The notes: generated by a model not told the origin, from the sequence alone. Counted from the first letter of the stretch, positions 1 to 9,039 are shown. The stretch: 64,000 bases of DNA from CBDDIP01 sp965229005 (GCA_965229005.1 CBDDIP010000002.1:868001-932000), one strand, 5' to 3'. Numbers and translations are program-made.

Positions 1-2
1 CG

Positions 3-737
3 GTGAAGAGCGGCATCTTCACGCTCGACAACCTGCGCACCAACGTCTACGCGGAAGCCCGCGGCGACACGTTGCTCGGACTCGTCGCGGTCGCCGACGA
101 TCCCCGACTGGCGGCGCAGCTCGCCAGCTCGTTGATCACCAGCTACTCCGCCTACGTGCTCGCCGCCGAGACCGCAGACAGCAACGCCGCAGCGGACTTC
201 TACCAGTCGCAGATCTCCACCTACGAGACCGCCGTGAAGCAGGCGCAGGTCGACGTCGACAACTACGTCGCCCTCCACAAGGCGCCGAACTTCGGTGAGC
301 GTCCGGAGAACGAGGTCATCGAGCTGTCCCGGTTGAACAACCAGGTGCAGCTGGCGCAGACCGCGCTCGACACCGCGCAGGCCAAGCTCGACGAGGCCAA
401 GCTGGCGACGAAGACGTCGGAGAGCGACATCGGACAGCGGCTCCAGGTGATCGACGAGCCGGGCGTGCCGGTCGCTCCGGAAGGCACGCTGAAGAAGAAG
501 GTCACCACGATCGGGATGTTCCTTGTCCTGGGCCTCGTCGTGGGCTGTGCCATGCTCGTGATCTCTGCGCTCCTCGATCGCTCCATCCGGTCGTCCAACG
601 ACCTCACTGCCGAAGGGCTCGTCGTGCTCGCCACCGTGCCCCGCCATCGTGGCCGAGACCGAGGACATCGGATGGTCCCCGACTTGGGCCTCGCCTCGAC
701 ATCGTCGGTGCACCGGGCTGCGGACCGGCCGGCATGA
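3..737 (+). CDS. Wzz/YveK-like polysaccharide chain-length protein, 5' partial
   Basis: C-terminal part of a polysaccharide co-polymerase; the reading frame is open at the window edge, so the true start is probably outside. An extracytoplasmic helical, coiled-coil-like stretch (residues about 60-135) is followed by the proline-rich segment DEPGVPVAPEG (151-161) and one membrane helix (about 168-191), the usual end of the Wzz fold. A short basic cytoplasmic tail follows. Such proteins set chain length together with a cytoplasmic tyrosine kinase, and the next gene is exactly that kind of ATPase, starting in an ATGA overlap. The first membrane helix is not in the window. Confidence 0.82.
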   Translation: MKSGIFTLDNLRTNVYAEARGDTLLGLVAVADDPRLAAQLASSLITSYSAYVLAAETADSNAAADFYQSQISTYETAVKQAQVDVDNYVALHKAPNFGERPENEVIELSRLNNQVQLAQTALDTAQAKLDEAKLATKTSESDIGQRLQVIDEPGVPVAPEGTLKKKVTTIGMFLVLGLVVGCAMLVISALLDRSIRSSNDLTAEGLVVLATVPRHRGRDRGHRMVPDLGLASTSSVHRAADRPA

Positions 738-1534
738 GCACCGTGAACCCCAGCCACGGCGATGCGCCGGCCCGGCCCTATCGGGTCAGCAGGTCCTCAC
801 GGCTCGGCGGACGAGCCCACATCGAGAGCGAGCGGAGCATGGTCGCGAGAGTCGTCGACATCCCGAGCCAGCCCATGACTAACTCGCCGATCCTGCCGAC
901 GATGCCGCGTGAGCTCGTCGAGACGATCCACTACCTCATCGCCCGGCTGCAGCTGTCCGACGACGACGGTGGCGGGATCCGTCAGCGCATCGCCGTCGTG
1001 TCCGCATCGCACGGTGAAGGTGTCACCACGGTTGCTCGCTCGCTGGCGGCAACGCTGGCCAACGACCTCGATGCACAGGTGTGCCTCGTCGAGCTCGGCT
1101 CGGTGCCGACCGGTCCGATCGCGGCCAGTTCACCGTCGGGCATCGTCGGCATCATCAACGGCGACATCTCGCTGGATCGGGCGCTGGTGGCCACGGCCGA
1201 CCCGCGTCTGTCCACGCTGTCCGTCGGTACCACCGATCGCGACCTGGCCCGCGACGTGCTGCGTGCGCCACAGCTGACGTCGCTGTTCTCCAAGCTCGAC
1301 GAGCAGTTCGACTACGTCATCTTCGACGTCCCGCCCGTGCTCACCGGCAGCCACGCGCTCGGCCTCGTTCGCCACGCCGAGGCGTACCTGCTGGTCGTCC
1401 GCCACGGCGTCACCACGGTCGAGCAGGTTCGTGCCGCCACCGACGAGCTGCGCTCGCTGAACTGCCTCGGGGTGGTCGTGAACCAGTACTCGACGCGCAT
1501 CCCGAAGCGGCTGCGTCGCTTCTTCGCCTCCTGA
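734..1534 (+). CDS. CpsD/CapB-like tyrosine-kinase-type ATPase with degenerate P-loop
   Basis: Cytoplasmic partner of the preceding Wzz-like protein (266 aa). The fold is that of BY-kinases: Walker A region around residues 90-100, Walker A' near 116-123, Walker B YVIFDVPPV at about 194-202. The Walker A reads SASHGEGVTT, so the lysine expected in GEGKST is valine. The A' motif reads LVELGS instead of a D-x-D sequence. No tyrosine cluster is seen at the C-terminus, which ends in basic residues. It may be a non-catalytic regulator of chain length or bind nucleotide differently. The ATG overlaps the upstream stop by four bases. Confidence 0.8.
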   Translation: MSTVNPSHGDAPARPYRVSRSSRLGGRAHIESERSMVARVVDIPSQPMTNSPILPTMPRELVETIHYLIARLQLSDDDGGGIRQRIAVVSASHGEGVTTVARSLAATLANDLDAQVCLVELGSVPTGPIAASSPSGIVGIINGDISLDRALVATADPRLSTLSVGTTDRDLARDVLRAPQLTSLFSKLDEQFDYVIFDVPPVLTGSHALGLVRHAEAYLLVVRHGVTTVEQVRAATDELRSLNCLGVVVNQYSTRIPKRLRRFFAS

Positions 1535-1550
1535 CCGGGCCGGCTCGCAC

Positions 1551-1697
1551 GTGAAGGTGCTCATCGGCTTCATCATCGGAACCTTCCTCATCGGCGCGCT
1601 GCCGATCGGGCGCATCGTTCGCGAACGGCCGCTGTTCCTCGTGGCCATCTCCCTCGTCGTCGCCGGCGGCTACTACAGCCTTCGAGTGGTGCAGTGA
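1551..1697 (+). CDS. Small two-helix membrane protein (48 aa)
   Basis: Short GTG-started frame of 48 codons. Two hydrophobic segments (about residues 2-18 and 27-42) are separated by the basic turn GRIVRERP, suggesting a hairpin in the membrane. Its stop overlaps the GTG start of the polymerase gene (GTGA), and it begins 16 bases after the ATPase stop, so it fills the only gap in an otherwise continuous operon. The coupling argues that it is real. Function unknown; an accessory peptide of the Wzz/Wzy machinery is an inference from position only. Confidence 0.6.
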   Translation: MKVLIGFIIGTFLIGALPIGRIVRERPLFLVAISLVVAGGYYSLRVVQ

Positions 1698-3226
1698 CCC
1701 ACAGCCTGCGCACGGGCTGGGCGCCGGCTCCGGGACGGCAGCGCAACGTGCTCGGTTGGATGGCCAACCTGTCGGTCTTCGCCGTCGGCCTGATGCTGGC
1801 CGGGCTCGCGGTGGGCACCGCGCCCAAGCCGCTCGCCATCGCCGTTGCCGTCGTGCTCGTCGTCATGGGCGTGTGGTTCGTCAAGCCGCTCGCTGCCCTG
1901 CACGCGACCTTGTTCCTGACGTTGGTCGGCGACATCACGTCGGTGACCTGGTGGCCGTTCACGAAGAACATGTCGAGTCACGAGTCGATCATGTTCGTCG
2001 CCGACTCGGTCTCGGTCAGCCCGCTCGAGGTGATGCTCCTCGTCGCCGCGGTCGCGATGCTCGTGCGCTACCTCGCCACCGGCGTGTGGCCGTTCGTGCG
2101 CGGCCGCAACCTCGTGCCGGTGGTCGTGCTGACCGGGTTCATCCTGCTCGGCCTGGTCTACGGCATGTCCAACGGCGGCGACTTCCGTGCCGCCACGCTG
2201 GAGGTGCGCCCGTTCCTCGTGCTGCCCGTGGTGTACGTGCTCGTCACCAGCCTGTGTCGGACGACGTCGCAGTACCGCCACCTGCTGTGGACCGTCTTCG
2301 GTGCGATCGTGCTGCACGCCGTGCTGACCCTGCAGTACGTGCAGGGTCTGACGAAGGACCAGCGCGCAGAGTCGGAGAGCCTGATCGAGCACAGCTCGGC
2401 GCTGCGCATGAACGTCCTCATCGTCGCGCTGATCGGCGCGCTGCTCGTGCGCGGCGCGTCGAAGCGGATGAAGATCGTGCTCGGCGCGGCTGCGGTGCCG
2501 GTGCTGTGGGCGTACTTCCTGGCCGAGCGCCGTGCCGCGTTCGTCTCCCTCGGCGTCGCCACGATCCTGCTGTTCATGGTCCTGTTCTGGCGGCAGCGCG
2601 ACACGTTCAAGAAGGTGTTCCCGATCGTGCTCGTCGTGCTCGTCGGCTACCTCGGGGTGTTCTGGAACACGACGTCCTCAGTGGGCTTCCCGGCGCAGGC
2701 CGTGAAGTCGGTCGTCGCTCCCGAGTCGCTGTCCGACCGCGACGAGAGCTCCGACCTCTATCGCGTCATCGAGAACTTCGACCTCAACTACACCATTCGA
2801 TCGGCGCGGCTGACGGGCCTCGGGTTCGGGCATGCGTTCTACCGCCCGATCCCACTCGCCGACATCAGTACGTTCGAGTTCTACCTGTTCATCCCGCACA
2901 ACTCGGTGCTCAACGTCTGGGTCAAGGCCGGTTTCGGTGGGTTCGTCGCGCTGTTCTACCTCTTCGGCAGCACGATGGTGAAAGGTGGCAGACGAGTGCG
3001 TCGGGTACGCGAGGGACGCGACCTGATCGTCCTGTTCTGCGGGCTCGCCTACGTCGCCATGCTCCTCGTGTTCGCGTACGTCGACATCGCCTGGGACGCG
3101 CGCGTGCTGATGCTGTTCGGCCTGGCCGTGGCGATGTGCTGCGACATGCCCGTGCCCGAGATCGAAGCGGACGAGCCCGTCCCCGAATCAGAAGAGACGT
3201 CCGCGCTCGCGCTGATTCGTTCATGA
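1694..3226 (+). CDS. Wzy-like O-antigen/EPS polymerase
   Basis: Polytopic inner-membrane protein of 510 aa with about a dozen hydrophobic helices and a larger loop around residues 335-405 (rich in charged residues, then NFDLNYTIRSARLTGLGFGH), the layout of O-antigen ligase/polymerase proteins. The G-x-G-x-G-H type segment followed by PHNSVLNVWVKAGF matches the H-N-x-x-L motif typical of the Wzy/WaaL superfamily. It would polymerise lipid-linked repeat units in the periplasm. GTG start in a GTGA overlap with the small membrane gene. The acidic C-terminal tail (EIEADEPVPESEE) is probably cytoplasmic. Confidence 0.82.
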   Translation: MTHSLRTGWAPAPGRQRNVLGWMANLSVFAVGLMLAGLAVGTAPKPLAIAVAVVLVVMGVWFVKPLAALHATLFLTLVGDITSVTWWPFTKNMSSHESIMFVADSVSVSPLEVMLLVAAVAMLVRYLATGVWPFVRGRNLVPVVVLTGFILLGLVYGMSNGGDFRAATLEVRPFLVLPVVYVLVTSLCRTTSQYRHLLWTVFGAIVLHAVLTLQYVQGLTKDQRAESESLIEHSSALRMNVLIVALIGALLVRGASKRMKIVLGAAAVPVLWAYFLAERRAAFVSLGVATILLFMVLFWRQRDTFKKVFPIVLVVLVGYLGVFWNTTSSVGFPAQAVKSVVAPESLSDRDESSDLYRVIENFDLNYTIRSARLTGLGFGHAFYRPIPLADISTFEFYLFIPHNSVLNVWVKAGFGGFVALFYLFGSTMVKGGRRVRRVREGRDLIVLFCGLAYVAMLLVFAYVDIAWDARVLMLFGLAVAMCCDMPVPEIEADEPVPESEETSALALIRS

Positions 3227-3236
3227 TGGTCGGTAC

Positions 3237-5372
3237 ATGACGAGACCAGCATCGACGAGTCCGTTCCTGAGCGTTGTCATCCCCACCTACAACCGCCAGG
3301 AGCGCCTGCGGCGCGTCCTCGGCGCGCTCGCCGAACAGGTCGTGGATGTCCCGTTCGAGGTGGTCGTCGTGTCCGACGGCTCGACGGACGGCACCAACGA
3401 GCTGCTCGCCTCCGGCGATCTGCCGTTGCCGGTCGTCAGCGCAACTCAGCCGAACAGCGGCCCGGCGGCTGCGCGCAACCGCGGTGTCGAACTGGCCTCC
3501 GGTGAGGTGGTGCTGTTCATCGACGACGACGTCGTGCCCGATCCGGGCCTGCTGGCCCGCCACGTCGGCTGGCATCGGGATGCGCCCGTCGATCGGGTGG
3601 TGATCGGACCGATGCTCACGCCGGATGACGTGCGGTTGGCGCCGTGGGTGGCGTGGGAGCAGCGCATGCTCTACAAGCAGTACGACGCGATGCTCGCCGG
3701 CGAGTACGCGGCGACGTTCCGCCAGTTCTACACCGGCAACGCGTCCGTGCGACGCGACCGCATCGTGTCCGCCGGCGGCTTCGACGTCCGCTTCAAGCGC
3801 GCGGAGGACGTCGAGCTGGCCTATCGGTTGCACCTCGCCGGCGTCGAGTTCGTCTACGACCACGAAGCCGGCGCGCACCACTACGCCGACCGCAGCTTCG
3901 ACTCCTGGCGCAACATGGCGCGCAGCTACGGCGAGAACGACGTCGCCTTCGCCCGCGGCGGCCAGACGTGGTTGCTCGGCACGATGTCGCAGGAGTTCCG
4001 GTCGCGTCATCGCCTCGTCCAGACGCTGGTGCGCACGTGCGTCCCGCGCCCGCGCCTGGCCGCGGCGACCTCGGCGGCGCTGGCCCGCGTCGCTCGCATC
4101 ACCGGTCGTACCGGCCCGCAGGCCGTGGCCCATCAGGCGCTCAGCGCGATCTACGGGCTGACGTACTTCCAGGGCGTCGCCGCGGCGCTCGGCTCGTCGG
4201 ATCGGTTGCTCACGCTGCTGCGAACGGGCGAGGCCGACCTCGACGCCGGCCCGGCGCGTCGCGTGCTGCTCACCGTGTCCGGGACGATCGCCGACGGCTT
4301 GGCCGACGACGTGGCCGCCGGCCGTCGTCCACGTGTCGACTACCTCGAGCTGGCGAACGCGTTCGACGCGGATCTCGCCGACTACGCGTCGTGCGCGGAC
4401 AGCAGCGGCATGGCAGGACGGGTCGGCGCACTGCTGGGCAAGGCACTCGGGGCGAACGCCAGGCTGGCCTGGACCTGCTGGCGCGCCCGGCGCAGCTACG
4501 ACGTGATCGTCACCGATGGCGAGCAGGTCGGGCTGCCGCTGGCGGCGATGCTCTGGTGGTCGCGGCGCAGCACTGCCGCGCGTCACGTGATGATCGTCCA
4601 CATCATGTCGAGGCGGAACAAGGCGCTGCTGTTCCGGTTGCTGCGGCTCGGTCGCCACATCGACGAGCTGCTCGTCTACTCCTCTGCGCAGCGGCGCTTC
4701 ATCGTCGACCAGTTGCACGTCGCGCCGGCGAAGGTCACGGTCACGCCGTTCATGGTCGACAGCCGGTTCTTCGATCCCGACGCCGTTGCGCCGTCGCGCG
4801 ACGAGCGCGTCGTCTGCGCGGCGGGACTCGAGTTCCGCGACTACAAGACGATGCTCGCCGCCGTCACCGGTCTCGCCGTCCCGGTGGTGCTCGCGGCCGC
4901 CAGTCCGTGGTCGAAGCGTTCCGACGGGCTCGACGGCATCGACATCCCGGCGAACACCTCGGTCGTTCGCCTCGACCTGCACGCCCTGCGCCAGCTCTAC
5001 GCCGACTCGGCGGTCGTCGTCATGCCACTGCAGGAGAGCGAGTTCCAAGCCGGCATCACCACCATCCTCGAGGGGATGTCGATGGGCAAGCCGGTCGTGT
5101 GCACACGAACGACCGGTCAGACCGACACGATCGTCGACGGCGTCAACGGGCGCTACGTGTCGGTCGGCGACTCGCCGGCGATGCGCGCCGCCATCGAGGA
5201 CATCCTCGACCAGCCCGGCGAGGCGGCGACCATCGGTGCCGCAGCGCGTGCCTGGGTGCTGCAGCACGCTGACATCGACGTCTACGCGTCACGACTGGCG
5301 GGGTTCGTCGACGCCCACCGGACGACTCGGGCGAGACGGCCGGCACCTGCCGGCGTGAGGCGGCGGCCATGA
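3237..5372 (+). CDS. GT2-GT4 fusion glycosyltransferase
   Basis: A 711-aa protein with two glycosyltransferase units. The first (residues about 10-270) is GT-A/GT2: VVIPTYNR at the start, VSDGSTDG, and the metal-binding stretch FIDDDVVPD near 94-102, then the acidic KRAEDVELAYR motif. The second (about 345-700) is GT-B/GT4-like, with LEGMSMGKPVVCT near 615-630 and the usual C-terminal helix. It would transfer two sugars in sequence to the growing repeat unit at the cytoplasmic face. It starts 10 bases after the polymerase and its stop overlaps the next start. Acceptor and donor are unknown. Confidence 0.82.
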   Translation: MTRPASTSPFLSVVIPTYNRQERLRRVLGALAEQVVDVPFEVVVVSDGSTDGTNELLASGDLPLPVVSATQPNSGPAAARNRGVELASGEVVLFIDDDVVPDPGLLARHVGWHRDAPVDRVVIGPMLTPDDVRLAPWVAWEQRMLYKQYDAMLAGEYAATFRQFYTGNASVRRDRIVSAGGFDVRFKRAEDVELAYRLHLAGVEFVYDHEAGAHHYADRSFDSWRNMARSYGENDVAFARGGQTWLLGTMSQEFRSRHRLVQTLVRTCVPRPRLAAATSAALARVARITGRTGPQAVAHQALSAIYGLTYFQGVAAALGSSDRLLTLLRTGEADLDAGPARRVLLTVSGTIADGLADDVAAGRRPRVDYLELANAFDADLADYASCADSSGMAGRVGALLGKALGANARLAWTCWRARRSYDVIVTDGEQVGLPLAAMLWWSRRSTAARHVMIVHIMSRRNKALLFRLLRLGRHIDELLVYSSAQRRFIVDQLHVAPAKVTVTPFMVDSRFFDPDAVAPSRDERVVCAAGLEFRDYKTMLAAVTGLAVPVVLAAASPWSKRSDGLDGIDIPANTSVVRLDLHALRQLYADSAVVVMPLQESEFQAGITTILEGMSMGKPVVCTRTTGQTDTIVDGVNGRYVSVGDSPAMRAAIEDILDQPGEAATIGAAARAWVLQHADIDVYASRLAGFVDAHRTTRARRPAPAGVRRRP

Positions 5373-6484
5373 GCGCTGAGCGCCCGTTGCGCGCCGGCTT
5401 CCTCATGGATCAGATCGCCGGCCACGTCACCAACTACCGCAACATCAGACGGATCGTGGACGCCGACCCGACCATCGACGCGACCTGGTTCGAGATCGAC
5501 TTCTACCGCGAGGGCGGTCGCATCGAGCGCGTGGCGCGCCGCGTCCACGCGCCGTCCTACGCGTCCGGCATCATGCGTGGCGCCACCGAGGTCCGCACCG
5601 CGTTGCGCTCGGAACGTTTCGACGCGCTGTTCACCAACAGCTCGGTTGCCAGCCTCTACGCGCGTCGGTTCGGGCGCACGCCGACCATCCTCAACTACGA
5701 CTCGACGCCATTGCAGCTCGACAGCATGGCGGCGTACGGCAGCCCGCATGACCCCAAGCCGATCGCCTGGCTGAAGCGAACGATGACGACGCGGCTCTAC
5801 CACCGCGCCGCGCTGATCGAGGCGTGGTCGAACTGGGCTCGCGATTCGATGATCGCCGACTACGACGTGCCCGCCGATCGGGTGGTCGTCAACCCGCCCG
5901 GCATCGACCTCTCGTTCTGGCGTCCAGCGCCCGCGCGAAATGGTGAACGCCCGGTTCGCGTCTTGTTCGTCGGTGGCGACTTCGAACGCAAGGGCGGCAA
6001 GCTGCTGCTCGAATGGATGGCCGGTCGCGATGACGATGTCGAACTGCACGTCGTCACCCGCGACCAGATCCCGCGCCAGGCGAACGTGATCGTGCACGCC
6101 GGACTGCAACCGAACACCGCGGAGCTGCTCGACCAGTACCACCAGGCGGACGTGTTCGCGATGCCCAGCCTCGGTGAGTGCTTCGGCATCGCCACCGTCG
6201 AGGCGATGGCGGCCGGACTGCCGGTGGTCGCCTCCGACTGCGGCGGCACAGCGGACATCGTCGATCACGGAGTCAACGGACTGATCGTGCCAACGGGCGA
6301 TCAGCCCGGGCTCGCTGCCGCGCTCGATCGGCTGGTCGCCGATCCCGCAGAGCGGGCCCGCATGGCCGCAACGTCGATCGAACGCGCCGCCGCACACTTC
6401 GACGTCCGGACCAACGTCGGGCGCATCGTCGCGTCGCTGCACGACGTCGCTCAACCATCGAACGACACGTCGGATCGCCGGTGA
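5369..6484 (+). CDS. GT4 family glycosyltransferase
   Basis: A 371-aa GT-B enzyme. The central VRVLFVGGDFERKGG opens the nucleotide-sugar domain, and PSLGECFGIATVEAMAAGLPVV carries the E-x7-E motif of retaining GT4 enzymes. No membrane segment. ATGA overlap with the upstream fusion enzyme and GTGA overlap with the flippase gene place it in the same operon. It resembles the protein at 44201-45331 in its N-terminal GH-x-T pattern and in FVGGDxxRKGG, so the two are probably paralogues. Confidence 0.85.
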   Translation: MSAERPLRAGFLMDQIAGHVTNYRNIRRIVDADPTIDATWFEIDFYREGGRIERVARRVHAPSYASGIMRGATEVRTALRSERFDALFTNSSVASLYARRFGRTPTILNYDSTPLQLDSMAAYGSPHDPKPIAWLKRTMTTRLYHRAALIEAWSNWARDSMIADYDVPADRVVVNPPGIDLSFWRPAPARNGERPVRVLFVGGDFERKGGKLLLEWMAGRDDDVELHVVTRDQIPRQANVIVHAGLQPNTAELLDQYHQADVFAMPSLGECFGIATVEAMAAGLPVVASDCGGTADIVDHGVNGLIVPTGDQPGLAAALDRLVADPAERARMAATSIERAAAHFDVRTNVGRIVASLHDVAQPSNDTSDRR

Positions 6485-7980
6485 CCGACGACCTGGCGGC
6501 CGCCGACGCTCCGCTTCCGCCGCGCCAGTCGATCAGGAGGAACACGCAATCGCTCCTGCTCGCGCAGATCGGGTCGTGGGTGCTCGCGTTCGCGATCACC
6601 TACGTCCAGCCGCGCATCATCGGCGCCGGGAACATGGGCCAGATCAGCTACGCGCAGTCGCTGTGGACGATCGCCGGCGTGTTCATCATGTTCGGCCTGA
6701 ACAGCGTGATCGTCGTGGGCACGGCGAAGGGCACGTCGTCCAACCAGGAGTTCCGCAGTGCGATGGGGCTCGAGTCGCTCCTGTACCTCGTGGCCGTCGT
6801 CGTCGTCGTCGGCTACAGCTTGATCGCCGGATACCGCGGTCAGCTGCTGGCGCTCATCCTCATCCTCGGTGCCGCCACCCTGGCCGGCGCGTACGTCGAG
6901 CTCGGTCGCGCCGCGCTCTACGGCCGAGAGCGAATGGCGTGGCCGTCGCGCGTCGACATCACCAACAAGGCGCTGAGCACCGTCCTCACCATCCTCGTGC
7001 TCGTGCTCGGCGGCCGGGCCGTCGGCATCAGCATCCTCGGCACCAGCCTGATGATCCTCTACATGATCCTGATGCTCGCCGGGGTGAAGCGCGAGGCGGG
7101 CCTCGATCTGCGCCCGTCGTACAGCGGGCTCGGCGGCCTCGCCCGCCAATCGCTGCCGTTCCTGATGATCGAGGCCGCCGTCGTCGTGTACCGCCAGAGC
7201 GACACCGTGTTCATCAAGTTCCTCACCGACGACAAGGAGGTCGGCTGGTACTCCGTGGCCGAATCGTTCCTCGGCTCGCTGCTCGTCGTGCCGACCATCG
7301 TGCTCTCCGCCGCGTTCCCGGCTCTCGCCCGCCTCTCGAGCGAGGACCCTGAGCAGGGCGCCAACCTCGTGCGCCGCGGGCTGAAGCTGCTGTTCGTCGT
7401 CACCACGCCGCTCGGGTTCGGAGCCATCGTCGCCGCCCCGCAGTTCGCGCCGCTCGTCTTCGGTGAGCAGTTCCGCGAGAGCGCCGCAGTGCTCGCCGTG
7501 ATGGGCGTGGTGATGATCATCATGGTGCCGGCGATCCTCGTCGGGAACTACGCGGTGGCGATCGGACGCCAATCCCAATGGGCGTGGATCACCGTGGTCA
7601 GCTTCATCGTCTCGATCCCACTCAACCTCCTCCTGATCCCGTACACGGATCGCCACTACGCCAACGGGGCCATCGGCGCCGCTGTCGTCTTCGCGGTCAC
7701 CGAGCTGCTGATCTTCGCCCTTGCGGTCATACGTGTGATCCCGACGCTCTTCGATCGGGCCACGATCCTCGGTGTGTCCAAGACGCTGGCCGCCGGGTTG
7801 CTGATGCTCGCCGCCAGCTACCCGCTGCACCGCAGGTTCCTGTTGATCCCGATCGCGGTCGGCGGCGTGGTCTACGTCGCCGCCATCGCCGCGCTGAGGA
7901 CGTTGGCCCACGAGGATCGTGAGCTGCTGAAGTCGCCGGTCCGCAAGATCGCCGGCCGCTTCCGTTCGTCTCGATCCTGA
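6481..7980 (+). CDS. Wzx-like oligosaccharide flippase (MATE/MOP superfamily)
   Basis: A 499-aa membrane protein with about 12-14 helices, typical of PST/Wzx exporters. It would flip undecaprenyl-linked repeat units across the membrane for the Wzy-like polymerase upstream. The conserved N-terminal part has SQ-like residues followed by QISYAQSLWTIAGVFIMFGLNSVIV. The GTG start at 6481 lies in a GTGA overlap with the upstream stop; much longer frames upstream are only read-through of the previous gene. Last gene of the operon; a hairpin lies downstream. Confidence 0.85.
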   Translation: MTDDLAAADAPLPPRQSIRRNTQSLLLAQIGSWVLAFAITYVQPRIIGAGNMGQISYAQSLWTIAGVFIMFGLNSVIVVGTAKGTSSNQEFRSAMGLESLLYLVAVVVVVGYSLIAGYRGQLLALILILGAATLAGAYVELGRAALYGRERMAWPSRVDITNKALSTVLTILVLVLGGRAVGISILGTSLMILYMILMLAGVKREAGLDLRPSYSGLGGLARQSLPFLMIEAAVVVYRQSDTVFIKFLTDDKEVGWYSVAESFLGSLLVVPTIVLSAAFPALARLSSEDPEQGANLVRRGLKLLFVVTTPLGFGAIVAAPQFAPLVFGEQFRESAAVLAVMGVVMIIMVPAILVGNYAVAIGRQSQWAWITVVSFIVSIPLNLLLIPYTDRHYANGAIGAAVVFAVTELLIFALAVIRVIPTLFDRATILGVSKTLAAGLLMLAASYPLHRRFLLIPIAVGGVVYVAAIAALRTLAHEDRELLKSPVRKIAGRFRSSRS

Positions 7981-8046
7981 GTCGTTCGGCCCAAAACCAC
8001 AGTTCCCTCACAGACTCCGCGCCGATGCCACTTGTCACCGCTGCTC

Positions 8047-8075
8047 TACGGTCATCAGACGTGCACGTGACCGTA
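8047..8075. terminator. Candidate bidirectional terminator hairpin
   Basis: TACGGTCA and TGACCGTA form a perfect 8-bp stem around a 13-base loop in the 104-bp gap between the convergent flippase and small membrane gene. No T-run follows on either side, which is common in high-GC bacteria. Confidence 0.45.
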
Positions 8076-8084
8076 CCTACGCGA

Positions 8085-8363
8085 TCAGGATGCAGCGGTG
8101 GCCTGCGCGTTCCCTGCTAACTCCAAAGACTGAAAAGGGTTTCGCGGTCCGTCGTTGGGCTCGTGGTTGGCAACGGCGATCACGAACACGACGATCGATG
8201 CGAGGATCATTGCGAGGACGATGATCAGCAGGATCGACTGGAATCGGGCGTTGTACGACGATGGCCGTCTCACCGGAACATCGTGGCTGGGACTTGGTGC
8301 GCTGGCCACCGCGGCGATCTCATCCGCGTCGATGTCTTGCTTCTGTGGTCGTTCGGTTGTCAT
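8085..8363 (-). CDS. Small single-pass membrane protein (92 aa)
   Basis: Hydrophilic N-terminus (about 40 residues), one strong membrane helix (ILLIIVLAMILASIVVFVIAV, about 45-65) and a short polar tail. No known family recognised. The start lies 4 bases after the end of the DUF305 gene on the same strand, so it is probably the last gene of the DUF3105-DUF305 operon. A role in metal or redox homeostasis is inferred only from its neighbours. Confidence 0.6.
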   Translation of the reverse strand: MTTERPQKQDIDADEIAAVASAPSPSHDVPVRRPSSYNARFQSILLIIVLAMILASIVVFVIAVANHEPNDGPRNPFQSLELAGNAQATAAS

Positions 8364-8367
8364 GGCA

Positions 8368-9039
8368 TCACTCCGTGCCGTGGATGGGTGTCCGCCCGGC
8401 TGCAGAGGTGGACTCCGTGGGGTCGGATGAACGTCCGCGAGCGTTCAACATCTCGTTCATCATCTGGATCTCTGCGCGCTGGCTCGTGACCATCGCCTCT
8501 GCGATGCTCACAACCTCCTCGCGCTTCGTGAGATCGAGGATCGCCTGCGCCATACGAATCGCTCCACGGTGGTGACGGATCATAAGTCGCAGAAACTGTT
8601 CTTCGGCCTCATCGGTTGGCAAGGTGCTGAGAGCGAGGACCTCGGCCGGAGTCGCCATACCGGGCATCGGCATCGGCATCGACGCGGCGCCGTGTGCCGG
8701 CATCCACGCCATCGGTTCGCTGTTCGTGGCCGACAGCCCCCAGACGTCGAGCCACCCGAGAAATCGACCGATCTGAGCCTGTTGCGTGAGCGCGATGTCC
8801 GTCGCCAGCAACCTGATGTCGGTCTCGTCGGTGCGACTTCGAACCGCTTCGGCAATCGCCACACCCTGGGCGTGGTGGACCGACATGTCTCGCGCGAACC
8901 CGGCTTCCGGGTCGCTGTCTCGGACCGACTGCGCGCCATGCGGACCGTCGTGGTTGTTGACGCGGGCCCAGCCGGCCAGGACCAAGCAGGAAGCGGCAAC
9001 GGTGCCGACCATCACACGGCCGAGACGTCGGCCGGTCAT
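8368..9039 (-). CDS. DUF305 family exported protein
   Basis: A 223-aa protein with an N-terminal hydrophobic segment (VMVGTVAASCLVLAGWA) and then the DUF305 four-helix, ferritin-like domain, marked by two histidine-rich helices: DMSVHHAQGVAIAEAV and MIRHHRGAIRMAQAI. Between them lies a Met-rich loop (MPAHGAASMPMPMPGM) that could bind copper. DUF305 proteins are often found with metal-tolerance genes. The ATG at 9039 is chosen because it overlaps the stop of the DUF3105 gene (ATGA); the longer frame upstream is that gene in another frame. Confidence 0.85.
   Translation of the reverse strand: MTGRRLGRVMVGTVAASCLVLAGWARVNNHDGPHGAQSVRDSDPEAGFARDMSVHHAQGVAIAEAVRSRTDETDIRLLATDIALTQQAQIGRFLGWLDVWGLSATNSEPMAWMPAHGAASMPMPMPGMATPAEVLALSTLPTDEAEEQFLRLMIRHHRGAIRMAQAILDLTKREEVVSIAEAMVTSQRAEIQMMNEMLNARGRSSDPTESTSAAGRTPIHGTE

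Noticed and set aside
2922..5267. Antisense open frame of 781 codons
   Set aside because: It mirrors the polymerase and GT2-GT4 fusion genes, is Arg/His-rich without motifs, and arises from high GC at third positions.
6178..6480. N-terminal extension of the flippase frame
   Set aside because: It lies inside the upstream GT4 gene in another frame; the GTGA overlap at 6481 gives a clean start.
6451..7911. Antisense frame of 486 codons across the flippase
   Set aside because: Low-complexity Asp/Glu/His/Arg composition typical of a shadow of a membrane gene; no motif.
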